Shown here piece after piece: positions 39,007 to 48,445 of a DNA stretch of 64,000 bases. Each line of letters begins with the position of its first letter. The stretch's first letter is position 1. The notes under the pieces are model-generated. The model was not told where the DNA came from. It saw nothing but the letters and a program-made list of their open reading frames with translations, and ran no database searches. Source of the stretch: DASRVA01 sp050732935. GTDB lineage: Bacteria; Gemmatimonadota; Gemmatimonadetes; JACCXV01; JAHWKZ01. The stretch is taken from assembly GCA_050732935.1 (NCBI GenBank), contig JBOHRW010000150.1:20299-84298 (forward strand), read 5' to 3'. A program made the translations under genes and the position numbers.

Positions 39007-39514
39007 CGCTGTCCTGCTCTTCCTCGTGGTCCTCTCGGTCCCGGCGCATGCCTTGGCCCAGCAGGAGATCGAGCCGGTGGAGGTGAAGGCCCTGGCCTCC
39101 CCCGTCACCCCGGCGGCCTACGTCTCGGACGGTCGGCGGGATCCGTTCCTGCCGCTCACCGGGATCTACGCCTCGCAGGAGGACGGCGCACCGCGCCTCG
39201 AGCAGCTCGAGCTGACCGGGATCTTCATGGGCGCGCCCGGCAACAGCCTGGTCGTGCTCGAGGATCACACCCGCCGCGGACACTTCGTGCGGGTCGGGGA
39301 GTCGCTGGGTAACGCGCGGCTGCTCGAGATCCTGCCCGACGCGGCCGTCTTCGAGGTCGATGGCTACGGGATCCTCCGTCGCGACACCCTGCGCCTGGTG
39401 CCGGATCGGCGGACCGCCGACGAACCGCCGGAGTCGTCCCCGGACCCGCCACCCGCAGGATCCCCGCCGGCGCGGCCTGAGCCGCCCCAGCCGCAAGCCG
39501 GGGAGGGCCCGTGA
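38996..39514 (+). CDS. pilP: Type IV pilus assembly protein PilP
   Basis: A 172-residue protein with a signal peptide cut at AHALA-Q, not a lipoprotein as in Pseudomonas. The PilP domain is recognised by GRRDPFLPLTGIY, LEQLELTGIFMGAPGNSLVVLED and RVGESLGNARLLEILPD. It links PilNO to the N domains of PilQ. A Pro-rich C-terminal tail (about 30 residues) is unusual; in the family the extended part is normally at the N terminus. Overlaps pilO by 11 bases. Confidence 0.87.
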   Translation: MKASAVLLFLVVLSVPAHALAQQEIEPVEVKALASPVTPAAYVSDGRRDPFLPLTGIYASQEDGAPRLEQLELTGIFMGAPGNSLVVLEDHTRRGHFVRVGESLGNARLLEILPDAAVFEVDGYGILRRDTLRLVPDRRTADEPPESSPDPPPAGSPPARPEPPQPQAGEGP

Positions 39515-41478
39515 TCGGCCGGCTCGGCCTTCCGCTGATCGTGGCGGCGCTCCTGGGCGCCGAGGCGAAGCCGCTCGGGGGCACCCCGTCCCCGCAGACC
39601 GGCCGCGCGACCGAGGTGGTGCGCGGTTTCCGCGTGGTCAGCGACGGAGACGTCACCCGTATCGTCATCGAGACCACGGGCGCCGTCGCCTATCGCGACG
39701 ACTTCCAGCCGCTGCCGCCCCGGCTCACGATCGAGCTTCTGGGCGTCCGCCCCGGGCTGCCGCTCCAGGAGTACGACGGGATCCGGCGCGGAGGCGTGCG
39801 CTACGTAGTCGCCAGCGCGCCGTCGCCGGACCGCGTCAGGCTCGACATCGCGCTGACGGGAGTCACCGCCTACGCGGTCTATCAGCAGGGATCGCAGGTC
39901 CATGTCACCTTCGACAACCCCGGCGCGGCATTCAGCGCCTTCGTCGCGGATGGCGACGCGCGGGAGGCGCCCGGTGGCAGCGTGACGAGGGTCTCCTCGT
40001 CTCCGTCCTCCTACGGGACGGCGCTCCAGGGGTCGGACCCCGGTCTGGACGGCGTCGACGGCGAGCCGATCTCGCTCTCCTTCCAGGGCGCCGACATCGA
40101 GACCGTGATCCGCGCCTTCGGCGAGATCAGCGGTCGTTCGATCGTCGCCGGGACGGGAGCGCGCGGCATCCGCATCACCGCCGACATCCGCGACCGCCCC
40201 TGGGACGAGGCGCTGGTGGCCGTCATGCACGCCAACGGCCTCGAGGTGCGCCATCAGAACGGCATCATCCGCGTCGACACCGTCCAGAACCTGCGCGAGA
40301 CCGAGCAGCTCGTGGATCTCGGCACGATCGTGCTCCAGCTCAACTACATCGCGGCCGCGGACGTGGTCCCGGTCCTGGCGCCGCTCAAGTCCGAGCGCGG
40401 CAGCGTCACCGCCGACGCCAAGACGAACTCGCTGGTCATCACCGACATCCCCACCCGCGTGCGGCGGATCACCGACATCGTGCGCGAGCTCGACGTCCAG
40501 ACCCCGCAGGTCACGATCAAGGCCAAGATCGTATTCGTGAACAAGGTCGACCTGCGGGATCTGGGGGTGAAGTGGCGGATGGAGAACCTGCGCGACCCGA
40601 CGGTGGACACCCACGTGCTCGCCAACACCGAGGGCACGCTGGCGGATCCGTTCCTCGACCTGTCACTCGGAACGCTGGCCTCGGGCCTCAACATCGGCGG
40701 TCTCCTGCAGGCGCTCGAGCAGCGCGAGCTGGCGGACATCCAGGCCGAGCCCCAGACGACGGTGCTCAACAACCTGCCGGCCGAGGTATTCGTGGGGGAG
40801 CGAACGCCCATCCGCGTCCTCGACGTGGGCGCCGACACGCCCGAGGCCCGGGCCAGCGTGGAGCTGATCGAGACCGGCATCATCCTCAGGGTCACCCCGC
40901 ACATCACCGCCAACGGCAAGGTGCTCATGGAGCTCCACGCCGAGCGCTCGGGCGTGGCGATCTCCGACCCGGCTATCGGCGTGACGTTCAACACGCAACG
41001 CGCGACCTCGCAGATCCTGGTGGACGACGGCGAGACCGCGGTCATCGGCGGGCTCACCGTGGAGGATGTGTCGACCGTTCGGCGTGGCATCCCCATCCTC
41101 AAGGACATCCCGATTCTGGGCGCGCTGTTTCGGAGCGAGCGGAAACGCGAGGAGAAGCGCGACCTGCTGATCTTCGTGACGCCCTACGTCATGCCGGTGG
41201 ACGATCCCGAGCCGGAGACCGTCTCGGCGGTCTGCCTCGAGGACCAGCCCTGGTACCGGAGCGACCAGGCGATCGTCCACAACGGGGAGCGGTGGCTCCG
41301 CTACGGATCGCCGCGGCGGATGAATCCGCGCGGCCTGGTGGCGGTCGGCAATTTCCGCGGCGTGCCGATCTACACGGCGGTGGAGACGGCGGCCCTCGAG
41401 ATCTACCTGCCGCTCTGCTCGGAGGGCTTGTTCCAGGCCTATCGGATGGTCCCCGAGCTGCGGGGGACGAACGGATGA
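39511..41478 (+). CDS. pilQ: Type IV pilus secretin PilQ
   Basis: A 655-residue outer-membrane channel subunit. After a signal peptide comes one AMIN domain (about 35-130), then the STN/N0 domain (SLSFQGADIETVIRAFGEISG), N1 (LQLNYIAAADVVPVLAPL) and the secretin core (EPQTTVLNNLPAEVFVG, GVTFNTQRATSQILVDDGETAVIGGL). The core normally ends near the DLLIFVTPYV strand. Here about 90 more residues follow, with two Cys (AVCLEDQPW, LPLCSEG), which I do not recognise. GTG start overlaps pilP (GTGA). Confidence 0.93.
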   Translation: MIGRLGLPLIVAALLGAEAKPLGGTPSPQTGRATEVVRGFRVVSDGDVTRIVIETTGAVAYRDDFQPLPPRLTIELLGVRPGLPLQEYDGIRRGGVRYVVASAPSPDRVRLDIALTGVTAYAVYQQGSQVHVTFDNPGAAFSAFVADGDAREAPGGSVTRVSSSPSSYGTALQGSDPGLDGVDGEPISLSFQGADIETVIRAFGEISGRSIVAGTGARGIRITADIRDRPWDEALVAVMHANGLEVRHQNGIIRVDTVQNLRETEQLVDLGTIVLQLNYIAAADVVPVLAPLKSERGSVTADAKTNSLVITDIPTRVRRITDIVRELDVQTPQVTIKAKIVFVNKVDLRDLGVKWRMENLRDPTVDTHVLANTEGTLADPFLDLSLGTLASGLNIGGLLQALEQRELADIQAEPQTTVLNNLPAEVFVGERTPIRVLDVGADTPEARASVELIETGIILRVTPHITANGKVLMELHAERSGVAISDPAIGVTFNTQRATSQILVDDGETAVIGGLTVEDVSTVRRGIPILKDIPILGALFRSERKREEKRDLLIFVTPYVMPVDDPEPETVSAVCLEDQPWYRSDQAIVHNGERWLRYGSPRRMNPRGLVAVGNFRGVPIYTAVETAALEIYLPLCSEGLFQAYRMVPELRGTNG

Positions 41479-42626
41479 GTGGGTTGGCGATCCGCTGCGC
41501 CCGCGGGCCGGCCCCGCCGGCCGCCCGGCTCGTCGCCGTCGGTCTCGTCGCCTGGCTCGCGGTGTCGGGTTGCGACGACGCGCTCGTCGACGACGCACCC
41601 GGGGGCGGACATCCGGACCGTCTGGTGGCGATCTCGGGTCAGACCCTGGTCGCCCAGCTCGGCGCCTCGACGGGCGCCTTCCTGCGGCTCAAGGTGGTGG
41701 ACCGCCGGGCGCGCCCGGTCAGGGCCGCCGTCGTGCGATACGTGGTTCTCTCCGGCGCCGGCGTCTTCTCGTCGGACAGCACGCTCACCGACGACCAGGG
41801 GTTCACGCAGGTCGAGTTCCGGCCGTTCACGGCCGGGACCGCGATCGTCGAGGCGCGGACCGAGACCGCCGACGGGGTCCTGGGCCTCCAGTTCCAGATC
41901 CAGGTGCTCAGCGACCCGCGCGAGGCCGCTGTCCTGGAAAAGACCGGGGGCGACGGCCAGAGCGGACCGGCTGGCTCCTTCCTGGCCGATCCGCTCGAGG
42001 TGCGGGTGCTGAACCCGGACGGACTGCCGGTGGTCGAGCATCCCGTCACGTTCACGCTCGAGCAGGCGCCGGGGCCGTCGGCGGGCGTAGCTTCAGCGCG
42101 CGAAGGCACGACCGCGGGCCAGATCCAGGTCGTGACCGACGCCGCCGGGCTCGCCCGCGCCTTCCTGCGGCTCGGGACCCGGGTCGGGGCCTATTCGGTC
42201 GCCGCCCGCGCGCTGTCAGGCACGGGAGCGGATCCGACCGCCTTCGAGGTGACGTTCACCGCCACCGCCACCGCCGCCCCCGCGGCCCGGCTCGTGGTGA
42301 TCGCGGGCGGCGACCAGACGGCCGTGATCGACACCCTGAACGCCCCCGACAGCCCCGACTTCCGGGGCCGCGACGCCAACCCGTTCGTGGCCCAGGCGCT
42401 GGACGCCTTCGACCAGCCGGCGGCCGGCGTGGCGGTCCAGTGGGTGGTCTCGGACGGCGGAGGAACGCTGCTCGCCACGATCACAGTGACCGACGCGTTC
42501 GGGCTAGCCCAGAACCAGCTCTTCGAGGCGACCGAGGGCCGGAACGCGGTCGTGGCGATCGCGGCCGGCACGAACGCGGTCGAGTTCGTGGTGACGGGGG
42601 TAGTGCACCAGCCGGAAGGGGAGTAA
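41475..42626 (+). CDS. Ig-like (Big_1-type) repeat lipoprotein ending the pil operon
   Basis: A 383-residue protein with lipobox LAVSGC near residue 32. The mature part contains three beta-sandwich repeats of bacterial Ig-like/invasin type, marked by VVDRRARPVRAAVVRYVVLSG, VLNPDGLPVVEHPVTFTLEQ and ALDAFDQPAAGVAVQWVVSD, each followed by a TDxxGxA strand. Such domains occur in surface adhesins and stalks. ATGA overlap with pilQ places it in the pilus operon, so it may decorate the secretin exit or anchor at the outer membrane. The exact role is unknown. Confidence 0.78.
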   Translation: MSGLAIRCARGPAPPAARLVAVGLVAWLAVSGCDDALVDDAPGGGHPDRLVAISGQTLVAQLGASTGAFLRLKVVDRRARPVRAAVVRYVVLSGAGVFSSDSTLTDDQGFTQVEFRPFTAGTAIVEARTETADGVLGLQFQIQVLSDPREAAVLEKTGGDGQSGPAGSFLADPLEVRVLNPDGLPVVEHPVTFTLEQAPGPSAGVASAREGTTAGQIQVVTDAAGLARAFLRLGTRVGAYSVAARALSGTGADPTAFEVTFTATATAAPAARLVVIAGGDQTAVIDTLNAPDSPDFRGRDANPFVAQALDAFDQPAAGVAVQWVVSDGGGTLLATITVTDAFGLAQNQLFEATEGRNAVVAIAAGTNAVEFVVTGVVHQPEGE

Positions 42627-42654
42627 CCGCGTCCTGAAGGACGCGCTGTGTGGA

Positions 42655-42765
42655 CTACCAGATAATCTCGATCCCGGCGGCGTCTCCGATGTCGGGATCC
42701 CTCGTGACGAGAGGCAATCCCAGCTGAACGGCCGTGGCCGATGACCGCAGCCGTGCTGAGGCAAA
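42655..42765 (-). pseudogene. C-terminal remnant of a VapC-type PIN toxin gene
   Basis: Read on the minus strand, the last 23 codons before a TAG encode LGLPLVTRDPDIGDAAGIEI followed by IW, an unmistakable PIN-domain C terminus (the TRD with its acidic residue and the closing strand). Upstream the frame degenerates into an Arg/Ser-rich stretch and a stop after about 36 codons, so the catalytic N-terminal half and the antitoxin gene are gone. It sits in the 232-base gap before topA, otherwise free of genes. Confidence 0.65.
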
Positions 42766-42823
42766 TCACCGTGAGACGACACCGGTCCCGACCGAGGGGG
42801 GAGCTGGGATCGAGACGGCAGCC

Positions 42824-42851
42824 GTGAACCACCCGCCCGGGCGCGTATATT
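42824..42851 (+). promoter_or_regulatory. Promoter of topA with -10 TATATT seven bases before ATG
   Basis: GTGAAC (42824-42829), 16 bases, TATATT (42846-42851), then seven bases to the topA ATG. The -35 box is weak. Transcription would start at the start codon, as in leaderless mRNAs, and no ribosome binding site is present. Confidence 0.5.
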
Positions 42852-42858
42852 ACCCGCC

Positions 42859-45579
42859 ATGACCGCTAAAACCCGCAAATCCACCCGCCGCAAGGCCGCG
42901 CCCAACCTGGTGATCGTGGAATCGCCGGCCAAGGCGCGCACGATCGAGCGCTTCCTGGGCTCCGAGTTCGTCGTCGAGGCGTCGATCGGCCACGTCCGCG
43001 ACCTGCCGCGCGGGGCGAAGGAGGTGCCGGCACGCTTCAAGGACGAGCCCTGGGCGCGGCTGGGCGTCAACGTCGACGAAGGGTTCGAGCCCATCTACGT
43101 CACCGTTGAGGGGAAGTCCAAGCAGATCAACAGGCTGCGCGGGCTGCTGAAGAACGCCGAGGCGCTCTGGCTGGCGACCGACGAGGACCGCGAGGGGGAG
43201 GCGATCAGCTGGCACCTCTGTGAGCTGCTGAAGCCGGACGTCCCGGTGCGGCGGCTCGTCTTTCACGAGATCACGCGCGAGGCCATCGACCGCGCGCTGG
43301 AGAGCCCGCGGGGGATCGACGAGGGACTGGTCAGGGCCCAGGAGGCCCGCCGCATCCTGGACCGCCTGTATGGCTACGAGGTGTCGCCGCTCCTGTGGCG
43401 GAAGATCGCGCCCAAGCTGTCGGCGGGTCGGGTCCAGAGCGTCGCCGTCCGCCTGGTCGTCCAGCGCGAGCGCGAGCGGCGGAAGTTCGTGGCCGCCACC
43501 TGGCACGACCTCCTGGGCACGTTCTCGCCCCGGGAGGCCGCCTCCGAGGATGCTACCGAGGGGGGCGACGCTTTCGAGGCCGGGTTGGTCTCGGCGGACG
43601 GCCTGCGCGTGCCGACCGGGAAGGACTTCGACTCCGCGACCGGGCGACCCCAGGGGGAGGGACTGCTCCTGCTCGACGAGACGGCCGCGGCCGGGCTGGC
43701 CGAGCGTCTGGGAGGGGCCGACTTCCGCGTCACGGCGGTCGAGGAGAAGCCGTACACGTCGCGGCCGGCCCCGCCCTTCACCACCAGCACGCTCCAGCAG
43801 GAAGCCAACCGCAAGCTCGGCTTCTCGGCCCGGCGCACCATGCGGGTGGCCCAGAGCCTCTACGAAAGCGGCCACATCACCTACATGCGGACGGACTCGA
43901 CCCACCTGGCGGGGGTCGCGATCGAGGCGGCGCGCGAGCTCGTGAGGGCCGAGTACGGCGAGCGGTATCTGCCGAAGGAGCCCCGGACCTACCAGTCGAA
44001 GGTCAAGAACGCCCAGGAGGCCCACGAGGCGATCCGCCCGGCGGGCCATCCCTTCGAGCTTCCCGAGGCGCTCCGAGGCCAGCTCGACCACGATCCGTAC
44101 CGGCTCTTCGAGCTGGTCTGGAAGCGAACCGTGGCTAGCCAGATGGCCGACGCGCGTGGTCGGCGCATGACCATCACGATCGAGGGCGGCGGCGCGGCCT
44201 TCGAGGTCCGCGGGAAGACGATCGACTTTCCCGGCTATCTGCGGGCGTACGTCGAGGGGAGCGACGACCCCGACGCCGAGCTCGCCGACCAGGAGACGCT
44301 CCTCCCGCCGGTCCAGGAGGGCCAGACCCTCGATTGCCTGGGTCTCGAGGTCAAGGGCCACACGACCCAGCCGCCCGCGCGGTACACCGAGGCGTCGCTC
44401 GTCCGAGCGCTCGAGCAGCGCGGGATCGGTCGCCCCAGCACGTACGCCTCGATCCTGGAGACCATCCAGGAGCGCGAGTACGTGTTCAGGAAGGGGAACG
44501 CGCTCGTCCCGACGTGGGTGGCGATCTCGGTGACGCGGCTTCTCGAGCGTCACCTGGCGGAGCTCGTCGACTACGAGTTCACCGCCGGGATGGAGGACGA
44601 GCTGGACGCGATCAGCCGGGGCGAGCTCGGGCACGTCGACTACCTGCGCCGGTTCTACTTCGGGAACGGGGACACCGGGCTCAAGGAACTGCTGGAGAAC
44701 AAGGTCGACGAGGTCGACGCGCGGGCGGTGTGCACGATCCCGATCGGCACGCCCGAGGGCGGGGAGCCGGTCGTGGTCCGGGTCGGGCGCTACGGGCCCT
44801 ACCTCCAGCAGGGAGAGGACCGGCGCGCCTCGCTGCCGGAGGACCTGCCGCCGGACGAGCTGTCGCTCGATCTGGCGATCGAGCTGCTCCGTCAGGGTGA
44901 GCTCGCCGACCAGCCGCTCGGCCACCATCCAGAGTCGGGCGAGCCGGTCTTCGTGAAGACGGGCCGCTACGGACCGTACGTCCAGCTCGGCGAGGGGAGT
45001 GACGAGGGAAAGCCGAAGCGCGCGTCGCTACTCGAGGGCATGGACCCGGAGACAGTCGACCTCGAGACGGCGCTGGGGCTCCTCTCCCTGCCGAGGAAGC
45101 TGGGCGAGGACCCAGGGACGGGAGAGACGGTCGAGGTCCACACGGGGCGCTACGGCCCGTACGTGAAGCAGGGAGAGGAGACGCGCTCCCTGGCGCCCGG
45201 CGCGTCACCGCTGGAAGTCACCCTGGAGCAGGCGATCGAGCTTCTCGCCCAGCCCAAGCGGGGCCGGTCGCGGGGCGGCGCCCGCAGGGAGCCGCTCCGG
45301 ACTTTCGACCCGTCGCCTGCGACCGGCAACCCGATCGAGCTCCGCGACGGCCGCTACGGTCCCTACGCGACCGACGGGGAGACGAACGCCTCGCTGCCCA
45401 GGGACATGGCGATCGAGGAAGTGACCCACGAGCTCGCCGTCCAGCTGCTCGCCGAGCGGGCCGCGCGCGGGCCGGGCCGCCGGCGCGGATCCTCCAGGAA
45501 GTCGCGCAAGTCGAAGAAGAAGTCCAAGAGAAAGGCCTCGAAGAGGAAGTCCTCCAGGAAGAAGTCGAAGGAATCGTGA
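42859..45579 (+). CDS. topA: DNA topoisomerase I
   Basis: A 906-residue type IA topoisomerase that relaxes negative supercoils. TOPRIM domain: NLVIVESPAKARTIERFLG with DEDREGEAISWH. The active-site Tyr lies in ITYMRTDST near residue 342. Instead of Cys zinc fingers the C-terminal third has four GRYGPY repeats (about 635, 700, 760, 830), a known alternative tail. The end is a 30-residue Lys/Ser-rich segment (SRKSRKSKKKSKRKAS), probably a DNA-binding tail. First gene of the topA-trmFO-xerC-hslV-hslU cluster, an order also known from Firmicutes. Confidence 0.96.
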   Translation: MTAKTRKSTRRKAAPNLVIVESPAKARTIERFLGSEFVVEASIGHVRDLPRGAKEVPARFKDEPWARLGVNVDEGFEPIYVTVEGKSKQINRLRGLLKNAEALWLATDEDREGEAISWHLCELLKPDVPVRRLVFHEITREAIDRALESPRGIDEGLVRAQEARRILDRLYGYEVSPLLWRKIAPKLSAGRVQSVAVRLVVQRERERRKFVAATWHDLLGTFSPREAASEDATEGGDAFEAGLVSADGLRVPTGKDFDSATGRPQGEGLLLLDETAAAGLAERLGGADFRVTAVEEKPYTSRPAPPFTTSTLQQEANRKLGFSARRTMRVAQSLYESGHITYMRTDSTHLAGVAIEAARELVRAEYGERYLPKEPRTYQSKVKNAQEAHEAIRPAGHPFELPEALRGQLDHDPYRLFELVWKRTVASQMADARGRRMTITIEGGGAAFEVRGKTIDFPGYLRAYVEGSDDPDAELADQETLLPPVQEGQTLDCLGLEVKGHTTQPPARYTEASLVRALEQRGIGRPSTYASILETIQEREYVFRKGNALVPTWVAISVTRLLERHLAELVDYEFTAGMEDELDAISRGELGHVDYLRRFYFGNGDTGLKELLENKVDEVDARAVCTIPIGTPEGGEPVVVRVGRYGPYLQQGEDRRASLPEDLPPDELSLDLAIELLRQGELADQPLGHHPESGEPVFVKTGRYGPYVQLGEGSDEGKPKRASLLEGMDPETVDLETALGLLSLPRKLGEDPGTGETVEVHTGRYGPYVKQGEETRSLAPGASPLEVTLEQAIELLAQPKRGRSRGGARREPLRTFDPSPATGNPIELRDGRYGPYATDGETNASLPRDMAIEEVTHELAVQLLAERAARGPGRRRGSSRKSRKSKKKSKRKASKRKSSRKKSKES

Positions 45580-46907
45580 GCCGGATTGCGATCATCGGCG
45601 GCGGGCTGGCCGGCAGCGAGGCCGCCCTCCAGTGCGCGCGGCAGGGGGTCCCGGTGACCCTGTACGAGATGCGCCCCGCCAGCGCGACCCCCGCCCACCG
45701 GACCGACCGGCTGGGCGAGCTCGTCTGCTCGAACTCCTTCAAGACGACCGATGTGGAGAACGCCCACGGGCTCCTCAAGGCGGAGCTGGAGCGTCTGTCG
45801 TGCGCGCTCCTGGAGATCGCGCACGAGAGCCGGATCCCGGCCGGCGCGGCCCTGGGGGTCGATCGCGAGCGCTTCGCCGAGGGGGTGACGGCGGCGGTCC
45901 TGGCGGAGCCGCTGATCGAGGTGGTCCGCGAGGAGCGGAGCGCGCTCGATCCCGACGAGGTCACGATCGTCGCGACGGGACCCCTCACGTCGGACGGGCT
46001 GACTCGGCGGATCGAGGAGATCCTGGGTTCCGAGAGCCTCGCCTTCTACGACGCCATCAGCCCGATCGTCGCCCACGACTCGCTCGTCGAGGGTGAGTGG
46101 TGGGCGGCGTCCCGGTACGGGAAGGGCGGGGCCGACTACCTGAACTGCCCGCTGGACCGCGACACGTACGGGCGGTTCGTGGACGCGCTCCTGGAGGCCG
46201 AGCTCTATCCGCTCAAGGACTTCGAACGGGCGATGTTCTTCGAAGGCTGCCTCCCGATCGAGGAGATGGCGCGCCGCGGCCGGGACACCCTGCGGTTCGG
46301 TCCCATGAAGCCGGTCGGCCTCGTGGATCCGCGCACAGACGCACAGCCGCATGCGGTTCTCCAGCTCCGCCGTGAGAACGCGGACGGGACGATGTTCAAC
46401 ATGGTCGGGTGCCAGACCCGGCTGCGGTACGGGGATCAGAAGCGGGTCTTCGGCCTCGTGCCGGCGCTGGCGCGGGCCGAGTTCCTGCGCCACGGCCAGG
46501 TCCACCGCAACACTTTCCTCCAGCACCCGACCGCGCTCGACGGCTTCGGGCGCCCGCGGGAGGGCTGGCCCGGGCTCTTCTTCGCCGGCCAGCTGACCGG
46601 GGTCGAGGGCTACGTGGAGTCGATCATGAGCGGGCTCATGGCCGGCCGGAACGCGGTTCGCGCGCTCCAGAATCGCGAGCCGGCACTGCCGCCCCGCGGC
46701 ACGATGATCGGCGCACTCTACCACTACCTCCGGTCGGCGGATCCGAAGAGCTTCCAGCCCATGAACGCCAACTTCGGCCTTCTGCCCTCGCCGGAGCCGG
46801 GGATCCGCGACAAGCGGGCGCGCCGTCGGGCTCAGGTCGCCCGCGCGCTGGAGACGCTGGAGGGGTGGGCCCTTCAAAGCCAACCGGCGCTGGCGGGGGT
46901 CGCTTGA
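45576..46907 (+). CDS. trmFO: tRNA m5U54 methyltransferase TrmFO
   Basis: A 443-residue FAD protein that makes 5-methyluridine at position 54 of tRNA, using methylenetetrahydrofolate. FAD motif [14 protein letters not shown] at the N terminus, then the family signature [27 protein letters not shown] with the catalytic Cys, and C-terminal [25 protein letters not shown] start overlaps topA (GTGA). No sign of damage. Confidence 0.96.
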   Translation: MSRIAIIGGGLAGSEAALQCARQGVPVTLYEMRPASATPAHRTDRLGELVCSNSFKTTDVENAHGLLKAELERLSCALLEIAHESRIPAGAALGVDRERFAEGVTAAVLAEPLIEVVREERSALDPDEVTIVATGPLTSDGLTRRIEEILGSESLAFYDAISPIVAHDSLVEGEWWAASRYGKGGADYLNCPLDRDTYGRFVDALLEAELYPLKDFERAMFFEGCLPIEEMARRGRDTLRFGPMKPVGLVDPRTDAQPHAVLQLRRENADGTMFNMVGCQTRLRYGDQKRVFGLVPALARAEFLRHGQVHRNTFLQHPTALDGFGRPREGWPGLFFAGQLTGVEGYVESIMSGLMAGRNAVRALQNREPALPPRGTMIGALYHYLRSADPKSFQPMNANFGLLPSPEPGIRDKRARRRAQVARALETLEGWALQSQPALAGVA

Positions 46908-47815
46908 GCGCCTCCCGTCCGCAGGAAGCGCGTATCGAGGACTACCTGCGCTACCTGACTTCGGTCCGCCGCTACCGGCCGAACACGGTGGCGGCCTACC
47001 GGCGCGACCTCGAGGCGTGGCTCCGGTTCTGCACCGAGCACCTGGGGACGACCCGGATCGATCTGGACGCCATCGACGCGGCGACCGTGCGGGCGTTCCT
47101 CGGCTACGGTCGCCGGGAAGGCCTCGCCCGGAGGTCGGTGGCCCGCCGGCTGGCCGCGCTCAGGGGATACTTCCGGCATGCCTGCCGCGAGGGATGGACG
47201 CACCGCAACCCGGCCCAGGCGATCGCCATGCCGCGCCGGGGTCGAGCCCTTCCCGAGGTGCTCGGCGTGGACACGCTCGTCGATCTGCTGGAGCGGGCCT
47301 CTCGGGGCGAGGGATTCTACGCCCGCCGGCTGGCGGCGCTGCTCGAGGTCACCTACGGCGCTGGCCTGCGGGTCGGCGAGGTCGCCGGGCTCGGCTGGTC
47401 GGACGTGGACGCGGGGGGCGCGACGGTGCGCGTCCTCGGCAAGGGCGACAAGGAGCGGCGCGTGCCGCTGACCGGAAAGGCGGGGAACGCCCTCGCCGCG
47501 TGGCGGGCGGAGGCGGACCAGGTCTGCGGCGGAGTGCCGGAGGCCATCTTCGTGGCCCGGAGCGGCCAGCCCCTGTCGGTGCGCCAGATCCAGCGCGTGA
47601 TCACGAGCGCGCTCGCCCGGATCGCCGAGCGGAGCGGGGTCTCGCCCCACACGCTGCGCCACTCCTTTGCCACCCACCTGCTCGACCGGGGAGCGGACAT
47701 CATGGCGGTGAAGGAGCTGCTGGGTCATGCCTCGCTTTCGACGACGCAGCTCTATACCCATCTTTCGCGGGAGCGGTTGAAGGCCGCTTACGATCTCGCG
47801 CACCCGCGCGCCTGA
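46904..47815 (+). CDS. xerC: Tyrosine recombinase XerC
   Basis: A 303-residue site-specific recombinase that resolves chromosome dimers at dif. The N-terminal SAM-like core-binding domain ([23 protein letters not shown]) is followed by the catalytic domain with Arg in GAGLRVGEV (near 151), Lys in [23 protein letters not shown] (near 248), [13 protein letters not shown] and the Tyr nucleophile (near 282). TTG start, overlapping the trmFO stop as TTGA. Housekeeping context rather than an integron or phage. Confidence 0.92.
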   Translation: MSASRPQEARIEDYLRYLTSVRRYRPNTVAAYRRDLEAWLRFCTEHLGTTRIDLDAIDAATVRAFLGYGRREGLARRSVARRLAALRGYFRHACREGWTHRNPAQAIAMPRRGRALPEVLGVDTLVDLLERASRGEGFYARRLAALLEVTYGAGLRVGEVAGLGWSDVDAGGATVRVLGKGDKERRVPLTGKAGNALAAWRAEADQVCGGVPEAIFVARSGQPLSVRQIQRVITSALARIAERSGVSPHTLRHSFATHLLDRGADIMAVKELLGHASLSTTQLYTHLSRERLKAAYDLAHPRA

Positions 47816-47837
47816 CAGGTCTCCGGCCGTCTCGACC

Positions 47838-47865
47838 TTGGCCATTCCCGAGGACCTGCTATCAT
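47838..47865 (+). promoter_or_regulatory. Promoter in front of hslV
   Basis: TTGGCC (47838-47843), 16 bases, TATCAT (47860-47865), in the gap between xerC and hslV. A transcript would start close to 47872, next to GTG 47873 and 24 bases before the better-supported ATG. It would let hslVU be expressed apart from topA. Confidence 0.55.
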
Positions 47866-47896
47866 CCCACGGGTGAAACCCCTCGCGGAGGAACCG

Positions 47897-48445
47897 ATGC
47901 GGAACGTGTCGCCACATGCCACGACGATCCTGGGAGTACGCCGGGACGGCGCGGTCGCCCTGGGCGGCGACGGCCAGGTCACGTTCGGCGACACGGTGAT
48001 GAAGGGCCGGGCGAACAAGGTCCGACTCATGCACGACGGGGCGGTCCTGTCCGGCTTCGCGGGGTCGACCGCCGACGCGCTCACCCTGTTCGAGAAGTTC
48101 GAGGAGAAGATGCAGCGCTACCCCGGGAACCTGCCACGGGCGGCCGTCGAGCTGGCGAAGGACTGGCGATCGGACCGGGTGCTGCGGCGCCTGGAGGCCA
48201 TGCTGGCCGTGTGCGATCGCGAGCACAGCCTGCTGGTCTCGGGCAACGGGGACGTGATCGAGCCCGACGACGGCATCCTGGCGATCGGCTCGGGTGGCCC
48301 CTACGCCCTGGCGGCGGCGCGGGGGCTTCTGACGCACTCGGGCCTGGACGCGCGGTCGATCGTGCAGCGGTCGCTCGAGATCACCGGAGAGATCTGCATA
48401 TACACGAACACCGAGATAACCATACTGGAGCTGAAGACCGAATGA
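47897..48445 (+). CDS. hslV: ATP-dependent protease proteolytic subunit HslV
   Basis: A 182-residue N-terminal-nucleophile protease that forms a dodecamer capped by HslU. The propeptide ends at HA, exposing the catalytic Thr of [19 protein letters not shown]. Further family marks are [25 protein letters not shown] and [17 protein letters not shown] choose the ATG that follows GCGGAGGA by a few bases. GTG 47873, seven bases after the TATCAT, would add eight residues and could serve on a leaderless transcript. Confidence 0.93.
   Translation: MRNVSPHATTILGVRRDGAVALGGDGQVTFGDTVMKGRANKVRLMHDGAVLSGFAGSTADALTLFEKFEEKMQRYPGNLPRAAVELAKDWRSDRVLRRLEAMLAVCDREHSLLVSGNGDVIEPDDGILAIGSGGPYALAAARGLLTHSGLDARSIVQRSLEITGEICIYTNTEITILELKTE

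Noticed and set aside
46904..47815. Tyrosine recombinase as sign of an integrated element
   Set aside because: Gene order topA-trmFO-xerC-hslVU and lack of attachment repeats show it is the housekeeping XerC.
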